This document shows, piece by piece, positions 33,345-42,214 of a DNA stretch of 64,000 bases. The DNA comes from Roseiarcus sp036488815 (GTDB lineage Bacteria > Pseudomonadota > Alphaproteobacteria > Rhizobiales > Beijerinckiaceae). Each line of letters starts with the position of its first letter. The first letter of the stretch is position 1. Both the position numbers and the translations under genes were made by a program. Where the stretch lies: contig DASXGX010000103.1 in assembly GCA_036488815.1 (NCBI GenBank), forward strand, positions 1 through 64,000. Direction: 5' to 3'. The notes under the pieces are model-generated. The model was not told the origin of the DNA. It saw only the letters and a list, made by a program, of their open reading frames with translations, and made no database searches.

Positions 33345-34171
33345 CCGCCCGGCTTCGTCCCCTGGCTCGCCTCGGCCTTGCCGAGCCGCTCCAGCATCGG
33401 CGGCTCGGTAATTTCCAACCGTGGGCCGAAGCGCCCGTCCAGGACGCCCCGCACCCGAATCCTCTGCCCGGCCAGACTCGTCAGCGACGCGCCGGCGCTT
33501 TGAAACGCGGTTTGCGATTTTCGCGCGACGACGACGGTGAAGCCGCCGTGTCCGCCAAAATCAAGATAGAAGCGCGAGCGCCCGGCTCCAACCCGGCGCA
33601 CGACTCCTTCGACGATCACGAATCGCCCGTCTTGCTGCGCAAGCTCTTCGCCGTCCGTCGCGTCCAGGATGGAATAGTCGGGATCGTTCCAGAGGCCAAG
33701 CCCCGCCGTTCGCGCGTTTTGCTCGGCGGCGAGCCGCTCGGCGACGCAGCCGCGCGTCTCGAACTCCGGCCTCACACGGGCGAATCCACGGGAAATCAGT
33801 TGCTTGGCAGCCGTTTCCCCCTCCGGCGGGACGATGTCGGCTATGACCCGCCCCCACCGGTCGGGCTTTGGCGAAAAAATGACGAGTGTGGCTTCTTTGC
33901 CCATCAATTTGTCGCTGAGGAACGCTCGCGCCGCCGCCGCCGTCTGCGGATCGCCGCGCCGCGCGTCCGGCGTGTCGAGCCCGGCGAGCCGGGCGAGGCG
34001 GCCGTCGGCGAGGCGAAGCTCCAGCCGGTCCGTCACCTCGGCGATCCTGACCGCGCCGGCCGCCGCGCCGCAAGCCGCGGCGGCCGGCCGTGCAAGCGCA
34101 AGCGCCAGGAAGACGGCGGCGCCGAACTGTGCGAGGCGGCAAATCTTGGGATGCGCGAGATGCCGTTTCAT
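33341..34171 (-). CDS. Exported thermonuclease-family (SNase-like) protein
   Basis: A 276-residue protein with a signal peptide (about residues 1-33, ending ARPAAA). The SNase-like fold has R-L-x-GLDTPD (the usual Glu after TP is Asp here), KPDRWGRVIADIV, and LISRGFARVRPE...LAAEQNARTAGLGLW. A C-terminal OB-like extension follows (RFVIVEGVVRRVGAGRSRFYLDFGG...LAGQRIRVRGVLDGRFGPRLEI). It may be a periplasmic nuclease or nucleic-acid binder; activity is uncertain because of the Glu-to-Asp change. First gene of the SNase-M48-rdgB operon. Confidence 0.85.
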   Translation of the reverse strand: MKRHLAHPKICRLAQFGAAVFLALALARPAAAACGAAAGAVRIAEVTDRLELRLADGRLARLAGLDTPDARRGDPQTAAAARAFLSDKLMGKEATLVIFSPKPDRWGRVIADIVPPEGETAAKQLISRGFARVRPEFETRGCVAERLAAEQNARTAGLGLWNDPDYSILDATDGEELAQQDGRFVIVEGVVRRVGAGRSRFYLDFGGHGGFTVVVARKSQTAFQSAGASLTSLAGQRIRVRGVLDGRFGPRLEITEPPMLERLGKAEASQGTKPGG

Positions 34172-34191
34172 GCTAGACGCGCCGTGTCGCG

Positions 34192-34209
34192 AAAGACCGA
34201 TCGGTCTTT
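34192..34209. promoter_or_regulatory. Perfect 18-bp palindrome upstream of the SNase operon
   Basis: AAAGACCGATCGGTCTTT is fully self-complementary and ends 21 bp before the SNase start codon. The GACCGATCGGTC core resembles operators bound by many TetR-family repressors. It differs from the sites flanking the TetR gene at 30068-30715, so another regulator is implied. Confidence 0.6.
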
Positions 34210-34276
34210 AGCGGCTTTGTCGCGCGGCGTCATGACGCGCGATGAAGGAAACGCTCGGGTTCGCCCGCGCGCCTGG

Positions 34277-34353
34277 GTCCCGGTAGCTCAGCAGGATAGA
34301 GCACAGGTTTCCTAAACCTGGGGTCAGGGGTTCGATTCCCTTCCGGGACGCCA
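34277..34353 (+). tRNA. tRNA-Arg (anticodon CCT)
   Basis: Cloverleaf is complete: acceptor stem GTCCCGG / CCGGGAC, D arm with AGCTCAGCAGGATAGAGC, anticodon stem CAGGT / ACCTG with loop TTCCTAA (anticodon CCT), T arm CAGGGGTTCGATTCCCTT, discriminator G and an encoded CCA at 34351-34353. It reads the rare AGG codon. The DNA just after it becomes AT-richer and carries surface-polysaccharide genes. Confidence 0.95.
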
Positions 34354-34748
34354 TGCGCTCAAGCGTTATCGCCTTGACTCGTTTGCAATCAAATTCTGCG
34401 CGGCCGCTGCACGGGCGTTGGGCGGCGCTCCCATTGAGCTGTCCTTCGCCGCGCGCCTCTCGATGATGGAGGCCACCCCTAAGAAGTTGACGCCGACCGG
34501 AATCGTCGTCAGTCAATAGCGGTGGCGCTTCGCGAGCGCGGCGGCAGCGGGAGAATCATGCTGAATTGGCTCTATTGCGGCTTCGGGAAAGCATCGCGTC
34601 GGAAAGCGTCGACCTCGTCCCTCTTGATTCGGACGCCAATCAGGCCGGGCTGTTGAAACGGTCGACCGCAATAGCGTCGCGAATTGGCGTCGAATTGGAT
34701 GCGCCGTGCAGACATATCGCGGCCGGTTCGCTTTAGGGCAACGACACA
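34354..34748. other. Non-coding gap after the tRNA
   Basis: About 395 bases between the tRNA and the MBOAT gene. Frames here are short and lack family resemblance or ribosome binding sites. I see no repeat of the tRNA 3' end, no integrase remnant and no clear terminator. Confidence 0.5.
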
Positions 34749-36152
34749 ATGGTGTTCTCGTCGATCACGTTCTTATTTTTCTTTCTACCGACGTTTATCG
34801 CTGTTTATTTTCTTACTCCGACAATATGGGGCAAGAACCTGGTTACACTTCTCTTCTCCCTGGTGTTCTACGCCTGGGGAGAACCAAGGTTCGTGGTAAT
34901 TCTGCTCACCTCCATCGTATTCAATATGTTCGCCGCCGTAATCATTGACAAACAATCGGGGTGTGCGCGCAAATACGCGCTTGCGTTGGCGGTATCCGTC
35001 AATTTGATGCTGCTGATATACTTCAAGTACGCAAATTTTATAACGGCAAACATTGATGCGATGTTGCGTCCGGTCGGACTTGGGGTAGCGCCGACAAATA
35101 TCCAGCTACCGCTAGGAATATCCTTCTTCACCTTCCACTGCCTATCGTACATCATCGATGTGTACCGCCGCCGCTTCAGGGCCAATCGCGATCCTGTCGA
35201 GGTCGCATTGTATATTGCTCTATTCCCGCAGCTCGTGGCGGGACCGATCGTCCGCTACAAAACGGTGGCGCGCCAGCTGCGTACGCGCGCGCACACGCTG
35301 TCGCACGCCTCGGCCGGCGCTCGCATTTTCATCATTGGTTTGGCCCAGAAGGTGCTGATCGCCGACGTCGTCGCGCCGCTGGCGGAAGCCGTGTTCGACT
35401 ATATTCCGCACCGCTCGATGGTCGAGGCTTGGACCGGGTTGCTGGCTTATACGATCCAAATCTATTTCGATTTCGCCGGGTACTCGAACATGGCGATCGG
35501 ACTGGGGTTGGTCCTCGGCTTCACCTTTCCACGCAATTTCCGTCTGCCGTACGCCGCTCTCTCCATCAGCGATTTCTGGCGGCGTTGGCACATGTCGCTT
35601 TCTTCCTGGCTACGCGACTACCTCTACATTCCGCTCGGCGGCAGCCGCGGCGGCGCTCTTCAGACCTACCGCAACTTGCTCACGGTTTTCCTGCTCTGCG
35701 GCATTTGGCACGGCGCCAATTGGACCTTCCTCATATGGGGCGCCTGGCATGGCGCCTTCCTCATCATGGAACGCTTGGGGCTTGATGCGCTTCTCGCACG
35801 CGTCGCAGCTCCGGTCCGCTGGGTCTACGTGATGCTGGCGGTAATGGGAGGCTGGGTGCTGTTCCGCAGCAGCGGACTGATTGATGCGCTGCAGTTTTAT
35901 GCAAGCCTGATTGGTCGAGACGGGGTGAGCAACGTCAGCTTCGACCTGCAGGAGAAGCTTAACGCGCAGGTGATCGCGACACTGGTCGCCGGCTGCGCTT
36001 TGGCGGTGGCCCCGCGTTGGGTCCGCGTCCCGTCGTTGGCGCTGAAGTTCAAGGCGGCGTTCGATGCGGTCTCCACCTTCGTGTTGTTGATCTTGTCGAT
36101 GACCAGCGTCGCCGCAAGCACGTACAGCCCGTTCATATATTTCAGGTTCTGA
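34749..36152 (+). CDS. MBOAT-family polysaccharide O-acyltransferase (AlgI-like)
   Basis: A 467-residue polytopic membrane enzyme. The signature is intact: YFDFAGYSNMAIGLG (239-253), FWRRWHMSLSSWLRDYLYIPLGGSR (276-300), and catalytic H321 in GIWHGANWTFLIWGAWHG. AlgI-type proteins move acetyl groups from the cytoplasm to periplasmic acetylation factors for exopolysaccharide. The first 350 bases are AT-richer than the surroundings, suggesting acquisition. The gene directly precedes the SGNH partner. Confidence 0.93.
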   Translation: MVFSSITFLFFFLPTFIAVYFLTPTIWGKNLVTLLFSLVFYAWGEPRFVVILLTSIVFNMFAAVIIDKQSGCARKYALALAVSVNLMLLIYFKYANFITANIDAMLRPVGLGVAPTNIQLPLGISFFTFHCLSYIIDVYRRRFRANRDPVEVALYIALFPQLVAGPIVRYKTVARQLRTRAHTLSHASAGARIFIIGLAQKVLIADVVAPLAEAVFDYIPHRSMVEAWTGLLAYTIQIYFDFAGYSNMAIGLGLVLGFTFPRNFRLPYAALSISDFWRRWHMSLSSWLRDYLYIPLGGSRGGALQTYRNLLTVFLLCGIWHGANWTFLIWGAWHGAFLIMERLGLDALLARVAAPVRWVYVMLAVMGGWVLFRSSGLIDALQFYASLIGRDGVSNVSFDLQEKLNAQVIATLVAGCALAVAPRWVRVPSLALKFKAAFDAVSTFVLLILSMTSVAASTYSPFIYFRF

Positions 36153-36158
36153 CTAGAG

Positions 36159-37274
36159 ATGCTCTATCGCCACCGCCGATATTTCGCCATTCTGACGCTG
36201 TTGCTGCTGGCGTCGCCGCTGCTCGTCGAAATCGTTTGGCCCAACACCAAGGCGTTATCCACTGGCGAAGCCCGCGAACTGGCGGCCGCGCCGAGTTTTC
36301 CGGTCGGATTCAAAGCATGGATCAGGCTTCCGGAGCAGCTCGACGGCTATTTCCGCGATCATTTCGGCCTGCGCGACGCCTTCATCCGCGCCGATGCGCT
36401 GCTGAGCAGGAATTTGCACCAAAACGGCAACGACTCGGTCCTGATAGGTGACAATGGAAGGATGTTCTACCTCGGCGACGAGATGGTGCGGCAAAGCGCA
36501 GGGCTGGTCCTGCGCGTTCAAAAGGTGGACGAAGTGGCCGACATGCTCGCGGCGATGAAGTCTGCGCTTGCCGCTCGGGGCGCTCACTTCCTCGTAGCCT
36601 CGCCGCCGAATTCAGCGACGATTTACGAAGACCAACTTCCCATTTGGGCGCGCAATCGTGGACGGCGAACGGAATACGACGCGTTCCTCGATGATCTCGC
36701 CGCCCGAGGCGTTCCCGCGATGGATATGCGGCCGGCTTTGCGCGCGGCCCGAGAGCAAGGAAACGTCTACTATATGCATGACACGCATTGGACGCCCCGC
36801 GGCGAGGTGGCCGGCTTCAATGCCGTCGTCGAGGCCGCGGGGCATCCAGACTGGCGGTTGGACGCGACTTCCGCGCTCGGACCGCCCGTCACGCGCAGAG
36901 GCGGCGACCTTGCGCGCATGCTTGGCCTTGGCGATGACGTGCCGGAGCCGGATCAGGAATTGACGCTTCCTTCCGGAAAGAGGGAGCTGCTCTCTCCAGA
37001 ACCGTTCGGAACGTATGTGGAAACAGTCGACCGGCCCGGGCCGACGATCATGATTATTGGCGATTCCTTCACCGAGGGTCTTTTCGCGCCAATGCTGCTG
37101 CAGCACGCCGCCCGTGTGGTGTGGGTGTATCATCGCTTTTGCGGCTTCGACTGGAAGTGGATCGACCAGTTCCGTCCGGACGACGTCTGGTGGATGCCGA
37201 CCGAACGCTCCATCCCCTGCGGGGCAGGGGTCCGTCCGAGCTCGTTTCCGCGCGACGCGACCGCCCGGCAGTAG
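36159..37274 (+). CDS. AlgJ/AlgX-like SGNH acetylation protein
   Basis: A 371-residue protein with an uncleaved N-terminal anchor (ILTLLLLASPLLVEIVW). ALGX/ALGJ-type SGNH hydrolase features are the D-x-H motif at 208-210 (MHDTHWTPRG) and nucleophile S303 in IIGDSFTEG. It likely receives acetyl from the MBOAT protein and places it on a polysaccharide in the periplasm. Only 6 bp separate the two genes. No polymerase or alginate cluster is present, so the polymer is encoded elsewhere. Confidence 0.88.
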   Translation: MLYRHRRYFAILTLLLLASPLLVEIVWPNTKALSTGEARELAAAPSFPVGFKAWIRLPEQLDGYFRDHFGLRDAFIRADALLSRNLHQNGNDSVLIGDNGRMFYLGDEMVRQSAGLVLRVQKVDEVADMLAAMKSALAARGAHFLVASPPNSATIYEDQLPIWARNRGRRTEYDAFLDDLAARGVPAMDMRPALRAAREQGNVYYMHDTHWTPRGEVAGFNAVVEAAGHPDWRLDATSALGPPVTRRGGDLARMLGLGDDVPEPDQELTLPSGKRELLSPEPFGTYVETVDRPGPTIMIIGDSFTEGLFAPMLLQHAARVVWVYHRFCGFDWKWIDQFRPDDVWWMPTERSIPCGAGVRPSSFPRDATARQ

Positions 37275-37498
37275 GGAATCAAAGTCCGGGCTCCATTTGT
37301 GTCACGCCTGGCGACATCCGGAAGCCTGTTCCCATCCCCACGAAAACGGCCTATTCTGACGATTGTGACCGTGAGCGTGCTCTTTCCGCCGGTCTCACCG
37401 GCGCCTGGCGAAAGTATCCGGCAAAAATTGAGCAGCAGGATCTGCTTGCTTGTGCCCGCTCGGTTCAGACACACGCCGGCAGAAGCGGGAGATGAATC

Positions 37499-38137
37499 AT
37501 GGCGATAGGTGGCGGTTCCGTGCAGTGCGCCGGCGGCAGCCTCGGCCAGCACCGGCACATTTGCGCTTTCTTCAACGACCTCGGCGAGCAGCACAGGGTG
37601 CTGCGGTCGTTCATCAAAGAGGGCTTCGAGCGAGGAGACAAAGCCTTCCACATCGTGGCTCCCGAGCTCTGGGAAGATCATTTGCGGCGGCTCACCGAAG
37701 CTGGCATCGACGTGCAGCAGGCGCTCGGTTCCGGCCAGCTCGAGCTCCAGCGCTGGCAGGACGCCTACTTGCGCGACGATCGCTTCGATCAAGACGCGAT
37801 GCTGGCCTTAATCGAAGACGTGCTCCAATCAGGCTCGGCAGCCGGCTATCCGCTGACACGGTTCGTGTCGCGCGCGGAATGGAATCTGGTTGACAAAGCC
37901 GGCATAGACAACTGGTTGGAATACGAGACACGCGTCAATTACGTGGTCGCCCAGCACGATGATCCGGTGATCTGCACCTACGATCTGACGAAGTTCAGCG
38001 CCAGCGTGGTGATGGATGTCATGCGGACGCACCCGGTTGTGATCATTGGCGGAGTCCTGCAGGAGAATCCATTTTTCGTTCCGCCTGACCAGTTCCTGCT
38101 TGAACTTCGGGAAAGGCCCCCCGGCGCACGAGCGTGA
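37499..38137 (+). CDS. MEDS-domain (DcmR-like) sensory protein
   Basis: A 212-residue soluble protein made of one MEDS domain: HRHICAFFNDLGEQHRVLRSFIKEGFERGDKAFHIV, GIDVQQALGSGQLELQRWQDAYLRDDRFDQDAMLALIEDVL, and the diagnostic DPVICTYDLTKFSASVVMDVMRTHPVVIIGGVLQENPFFVPPDQFL. MEDS domains occur in DcmR of dichloromethane degraders and as inputs of kinases in methanogens and methylotrophs. It has no DNA-binding domain. It ends 18 bp before a histidine-kinase gene and probably feeds it. Confidence 0.88.
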   Translation: MAIGGGSVQCAGGSLGQHRHICAFFNDLGEQHRVLRSFIKEGFERGDKAFHIVAPELWEDHLRRLTEAGIDVQQALGSGQLELQRWQDAYLRDDRFDQDAMLALIEDVLQSGSAAGYPLTRFVSRAEWNLVDKAGIDNWLEYETRVNYVVAQHDDPVICTYDLTKFSASVVMDVMRTHPVVIIGGVLQENPFFVPPDQFLLELRERPPGARA

Positions 38138-38155
38138 CGATCACGGCGAAATGCG

Positions 38156-39832
38156 ATGGACTTCGAGGCTGATGCTGCGCGCCTGCGGACAGCGCTGAGA
38201 GACCTAGTGGCGTTGGCCGCCGTGCCGGCGGCATGGGTCGGCAGAGAACCGCCCGCCATCGCCGCTGGGCTCGCCGATGTGCTGGTCAATTCATTGCGCC
38301 TCGGCTTCGCTTTCGTCCGCTTGTGCGACCCCAACGGCGAGGCCGCCGTCGAGGTTTCGCGAGGAAGCGCATGGCCTACGTTTCCGGAATGGCTGCAGCG
38401 CCGTCTCGCCGAGGACAGCCGGCTGTCGCACAGGGAGGTTGTTCGCGACATCCGCGATGGCGCGAAGGGCGTTCGCGGCATTGTCATTCCGGTCGGCGTC
38501 AACGCCGAGGGCGGGCTGGTTGCGGCGGCGTGCGATCGCGCCGACTTTCCGGGCGAAATCGACCAGCTGCTGCTTTCCGTGGCGGCCAATCACGCCGCGA
38601 CGGCATTTCGGATGGCGCGCCTCCTCGACGATCACCGCCGCGCGGAGGCGGCGCTACGCGAGAGCGAGCGGCAGCTTCGCCAATCCCGCGACCACCTCGA
38701 GACGAAGGTGGCGGAACGGACAGCCGAATTGCGACGCAGCGAAGCCTATTTGGCCGAAGCGCAGCGACTAAGTCACATCGGCAGTTTCGGCTGGGATATT
38801 CGCAGCGGGAGGCTCTACTGGTCGCAGGAGACATTTCGCATCTTCGAATGCGGCCGCGCCGATCAACCAACCGTGGATTTCGTGCTTGCGCGAACGCATC
38901 CGCAGGACAGAGCCGTTGTCCAGCAAACAATCGATCGCGCAAGGCATGACAGAAGGGAGCTCGATTTTGAGCATCGATTGCTGATGCCCACGGGGCAAAT
39001 CAAGCACGTCCATATCGTGGGGCGTCCTGTGTTCGGCGAAGCCGGTGATTTCGTCGAACTCGTGGGGACGGTGATGGATGTGACCGAACGCCGTCGGGCG
39101 GAGGAAGATCGGCAGGCGATCGCGCACGCCAATCGCATCACGACCATGGGGCAGCTGACGGCTTCGATCGCCCATGAAGTCAACCAGCCGATCGCCGCGG
39201 TGGTCAGCAACGCAGAGGCCGCTCGGCGCTGGCTCGATATGAAGCCGCCTCGCCTGCAGGAAATCCAGCAGGCTCTTGATCGCATCGTCAGGGACGGAAG
39301 ACGGGCCGGCGAGGTCATCGGCGGGATTCGGGCGCTCATCGCCAAGACGCCGCCGATCAAGGACAGGGTGGACGTCAACGACATGATCCTCGAAGTCATC
39401 GCCCTCACGCGTACCGAAATGCGCAGGCACGGGGTCGCCCTGCGGACCCAACTCGCGCCGGACCTGCCGTGCGTTCAAGGAGATCGAGTTCAATTGCAAC
39501 AAGTGATGCTCAATCTAATCCTCAACGCCGTCGAGGCGCTCAGCGAGATCCGCGAAGGGCCGCGAGACCTGCTGATCAGCAGCGAGGGCGGGGAAACGGA
39601 TCGCGTGCGCGTCGCAGTGCAGGATTCGGGCCCGGGATTGAGTCCGCAGAATGCGGACCGCCTATTTGAGGCCTTTTACACTACCAAGCCCAAGGGAAAG
39701 GGCATGGGCATGGGCCTGACCATCTGCCGTTCGATCATCGAGGCGCACGGAGGACAGCTGTGGGCCACCGCGAACGAGCCGCGGGGGGCCGTGTTTCAGT
39801 TCACTCTGCCTCCAGAAATAGCGGTTGCGTAA
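38156..39832 (+). CDS. GAF-PAS sensor histidine kinase (FixL-like transmitter)
   Basis: A 558-residue soluble kinase: GAF-like domain about 30-155, coiled coil 160-198 (RRAEAALRESERQLRQSRDHLETKVAERTAELRRSE), PAS with PAC about 205-312 (IGSFGWDIRSGRLYWSQETFRIF...VELVGTVMDVTERRRAEE). Then HisKA with H340 (MGQLTASIAHEVNQPIAAVVSNAEAARRWL) and HATPase (LQQVMLNLILNAVEAL, DSGPGLS, GMGMGLTICRSIIEAHGG). No response regulator follows. Pairing with the upstream MEDS protein is inferred from spacing. Confidence 0.92.
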   Translation: MDFEADAARLRTALRDLVALAAVPAAWVGREPPAIAAGLADVLVNSLRLGFAFVRLCDPNGEAAVEVSRGSAWPTFPEWLQRRLAEDSRLSHREVVRDIRDGAKGVRGIVIPVGVNAEGGLVAAACDRADFPGEIDQLLLSVAANHAATAFRMARLLDDHRRAEAALRESERQLRQSRDHLETKVAERTAELRRSEAYLAEAQRLSHIGSFGWDIRSGRLYWSQETFRIFECGRADQPTVDFVLARTHPQDRAVVQQTIDRARHDRRELDFEHRLLMPTGQIKHVHIVGRPVFGEAGDFVELVGTVMDVTERRRAEEDRQAIAHANRITTMGQLTASIAHEVNQPIAAVVSNAEAARRWLDMKPPRLQEIQQALDRIVRDGRRAGEVIGGIRALIAKTPPIKDRVDVNDMILEVIALTRTEMRRHGVALRTQLAPDLPCVQGDRVQLQQVMLNLILNAVEALSEIREGPRDLLISSEGGETDRVRVAVQDSGPGLSPQNADRLFEAFYTTKPKGKGMGMGLTICRSIIEAHGGQLWATANEPRGAVFQFTLPPEIAVA

Positions 39833-40049
39833 CGTCGCACGGCCCAGGCACGTTCAAGGCGGTCCCCCGCGCGGCCCCAACTTGCGAGGTCCGTGAGGGC
39901 GAGAATTGCTCAACGATTGGATTCTGCTCCGATGGCGCGGCCTCCTGCCCTCGTTTTAGTCAGCAGCACCTTGACCGGGCTGTGGCGCAGTTCCCACATG
40001 AACAGTCCAAGCCGAACAGGTTCGGCGACCACCGCTTCGGGGAAACGCC

Positions 40050-40373
40050 ATGACTCTTTCCAATGACAGTGTTCTTACGATCCTCGTCGTCGGCATCGTG
40101 GCCGGATGGCTTGCGGGCCAGATCGTGCGAGGCGGCGGCTTTGGGCTTGTCGGCGACCTTGTGGTTGGCGTCGTCGGCGCTTTCATCGGCGATTGGCTCT
40201 TGCCGCGACTTCATATCGCCTTGGGCGTAGGCTTAGTCGCTCAGATCGTCGACGCAGCGATTGGAGCGATCATTCTGCTGCTTATCCTCAGAGTGCTGGG
40301 CGGCGGCGGCCCGCGCTGGGGCAGAGGCTGGGGATCCGGTGGATGGGGAAGCTCATGGCGGCGCCGTTGGTGA
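40050..40373 (+). CDS. GlsB/YeaQ/YmgE-type stress membrane protein
   Basis: A 107-residue protein with three hydrophobic segments (ILVVGIVAGWLAGQIV, LVGDLVVGVVGAFIGDWLL, IVDAAIGAIILLLIL). The family pattern is GWLAGQI-x-RGGGFGLVGD-x-VVGVVGAFIG. The tail is Gly/Trp/Arg-rich (GGGGPRWGRGWGSGGWGSSWRRRW), longer and more basic than in E. coli YeaQ. It is a transglycosylase-associated family linked to general stress; activity is unknown. Confidence 0.88.
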   Translation: MTLSNDSVLTILVVGIVAGWLAGQIVRGGGFGLVGDLVVGVVGAFIGDWLLPRLHIALGVGLVAQIVDAAIGAIILLLILRVLGGGGPRWGRGWGSGGWGSSWRRRW

Positions 40374-40489
40374 CGGGACGCGCATTCGTCGCACCGTGAC
40401 CGCAAACGTCTTGGCCCAGCGCGATCGAACTGAGGGCCTCGCGCTGGATGAGCCTCCTCACAGAGGCGGCGTTTATGCCCTTCTAGCGC

Positions 40490-41308
40490 TCAACTGATAT
40501 AGGTCACGCCATTGGTGTGGTTGACGTGTTGCAATACGGGATCCTCCGCGTGGACCGCGATGATATTCAATCCACCGGGGAAATAGCGATAGCCCAACTC
40601 GTCGAAGAATGCTTTGATCACTGTTTGATCGGATTTTAGAATCTCGACGAAAACTGCAGGCTTAAGCCGCTGCAATACCGATCGCGCCCCGCGCAACACG
40701 TCCACTTCCATCCCTTCGACATCGAGCTTGATGAGATCGACCCGTTCGAGACCGAGAGAATCGATGCTCGTTATTGGCACCGCGCTCCCAACCGAGGCGT
40801 CGTACGCAATGTTCTGCCCGATGTGCTCCGTGTTCTCTCGCTGCCGCAATTCAAGGCTGCCGAAACTGCCACGCGCGAAATAGTCCGGTTGTGGAACCAT
40901 GAGCGTGCCGTCGCTCTCGCCAAGCGCGCAGAGCCTGGCGCGGGCGTTCAAGCAATTGTTCAGCGCGATGTTGCCCGCCAGCGCGTAGTAGATGACCTCC
41001 TGCGCTTCAAAGCTGAGCACTTGTCCCCATCCGTGCATATGGCGCGCCCATTCGACCGTATGGACGCCGATGTTGGCGCCGCCGTCGATCGCAACAACCC
41101 CATCGCCGTAGTAATGACGTCGTTGGGCGAGCAGCGCCAGGACGAAGCCGACTTCGCTCGCGTCATAGCTGGACTGCTGCAGGATCTGATGGCCGACGCC
41201 ATAGGCGAAGTTCGACGCGGTGACGTTGTAGTCGTTGCGATTGACGATCATCGCGCCATGATTGGACGCCGCAAGTATAAAAGCGATTGGGCGGTGGGGG
41301 AATGTCAT
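40490..41308 (-). CDS. FkbM-family SAM-dependent methyltransferase
   Basis: From ATG 41308 the protein has 272 residues. The SAM-binding motif is VVAIDGGANIGVHTVEWARHM, and the FkbM hallmark is VDLIKLDVEGMEVDVLRGARSVLQRLKPAVFVEI. These enzymes O-methylate sugars or polyketides, often in surface glycan loci, consistent with the acetylation genes 4 kb away. The frame is open to 41509, but that N-terminus is arginine-rich and lacks family resemblance. Confidence 0.85.
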   Translation of the reverse strand: MTFPHRPIAFILAASNHGAMIVNRNDYNVTASNFAYGVGHQILQQSSYDASEVGFVLALLAQRRHYYGDGVVAIDGGANIGVHTVEWARHMHGWGQVLSFEAQEVIYYALAGNIALNNCLNARARLCALGESDGTLMVPQPDYFARGSFGSLELRQRENTEHIGQNIAYDASVGSAVPITSIDSLGLERVDLIKLDVEGMEVDVLRGARSVLQRLKPAVFVEILKSDQTVIKAFFDELGYRYFPGGLNIIAVHAEDPVLQHVNHTNGVTYIS

Positions 41309-41585
41309 TGGGAGGCGCGTCCTTTTCAGAAAGATTGGGAGCCGCACAGTCCCTTTGATGGGCGCGCCTCTCCGGCCAGAAACACCCTGAATTGTGCCAA
41401 TTGGAGCTTGTCTCGGGCTTGTCGCCCTCCGGGCTGAGCGCCGTCGACTATTGACGCCATCCGCGTGTGAAACGCTCGACGGCCCAGCCGGGCCCTGCCT
41501 TCGCCTCACGGCGCCGTGGTCTCGCCTTCACCACGCCCGAATGATTGATGACAGGGACGCCGCTCAAAACAATGAGAGGCCAAAC

Positions 41586-41930
41586 ATGTCGATCGGACGA
41601 CGCATGCGTGTGTTGGCGGCCTTTGCCGCGTTCATTCTTCCCGGCGCGGCTCACGCCGCCTCGGAAACGTCCTGGGACGGAACCTGGAGCGGTTTGCTCA
41701 ACAACAGCGAGCCGGTTTCGGTGACGATTTCGGGAGGGAAGGTGGTCAGCTACGCGATCAGGGGCGGCCAGCCGTTCGACATCGGCTACAGCGAGGTTAC
41801 CCGCAAGACCGTCTCCTTCGGCGACCACGCGAACTACGACGTGAAGATCACCAAAGTCGGCGGCGCTACCGCCTCGGGCTTCGCGCACAGCCCGATGGGA
41901 GATGGCTTGGCCACGTTGAGGAGACAGTGA
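41586..41930 (+). CDS. Small secreted hypothetical protein (beta-rich)
   Basis: A 114-residue protein from ATG 41586 (GAGAGG 6 bp upstream) with signal peptide MSIGRRMRVLAAFAAFILPGAAHA. The mature part (SWDGTWSGLLNNSEPVSVTISGGKVVSYAIRGGQPFDIGYSEVTRKTVSFGDHANYDVKITKVGG) looks like a small beta-sheet domain with alternating hydrophobic residues. I do not recognise the family. A strong hairpin follows at 42012-42035. Confidence 0.7.
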   Translation: MSIGRRMRVLAAFAAFILPGAAHAASETSWDGTWSGLLNNSEPVSVTISGGKVVSYAIRGGQPFDIGYSEVTRKTVSFGDHANYDVKITKVGGATASGFAHSPMGDGLATLRRQ

Positions 41931-42011
41931 CCGCGAGCGTGTCCGCGTTGCGCTCGCTTAGACGCTAACGAAATCGCAAGCTCACTTCGCTCTCGAAGCG
42001 CCGCCCCTTTT

Positions 42012-42035
42012 CGCCCGGCCGGCGTCGGCCGGGCG
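42012..42035 (+). terminator. Strong hairpin terminator
   Basis: Perfect 9-bp stem CGCCCGGCC / GGCCGGGCG with a 6-base loop, followed on the + strand by CTCATTTTG. It suits termination of the 41586-41930 transcript and sits two bases past the end of the small leftward ORF at 42037-42135. Confidence 0.7.
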
Positions 42036-42036
42036 C

Positions 42037-42135
42037 TCATTTTGTGCTCATCGCGACGAGCCACGCCAGCACGATGGTGATCGTGATCAGCGACGCGGTG
42101 ATCGCTCGGACGGCTTCGAATTGCAACTCGGCCAT
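42037..42135 (-). CDS. 32-residue single-TM small membrane protein (candidate)
   Basis: ATG 42135 is preceded by GAGG at 6 bp spacing. The product MAELQFEAVRAITASLITIT... continues with VLAWLVAMSTK: a short amphipathic start followed by one membrane span of about 18 residues. It is too short for usual gene calling, but the ribosome binding site, hydrophobic span and hairpin immediately after the stop support a real gene. Function unknown. Confidence 0.5.
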   Translation of the reverse strand: MAELQFEAVRAITASLITITIVLAWLVAMSTK

Positions 42136-42214
42136 GACATGCCTCGCGCGGCGTGCAATGGAATCGTGCTGCCTCAACGCGACGACGGAGTCCCGGCAAC
42201 GCAGCAAGCGCGCT

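Noticed and set aside
34208..34516. Leftward 102-codon frame containing MASRKGIEPLTPGLGNLCSILLSYRD
   Set aside because: It is the antisense translation of the tRNA-Arg gene and flanks; this string is a known false protein made by tRNA genes.
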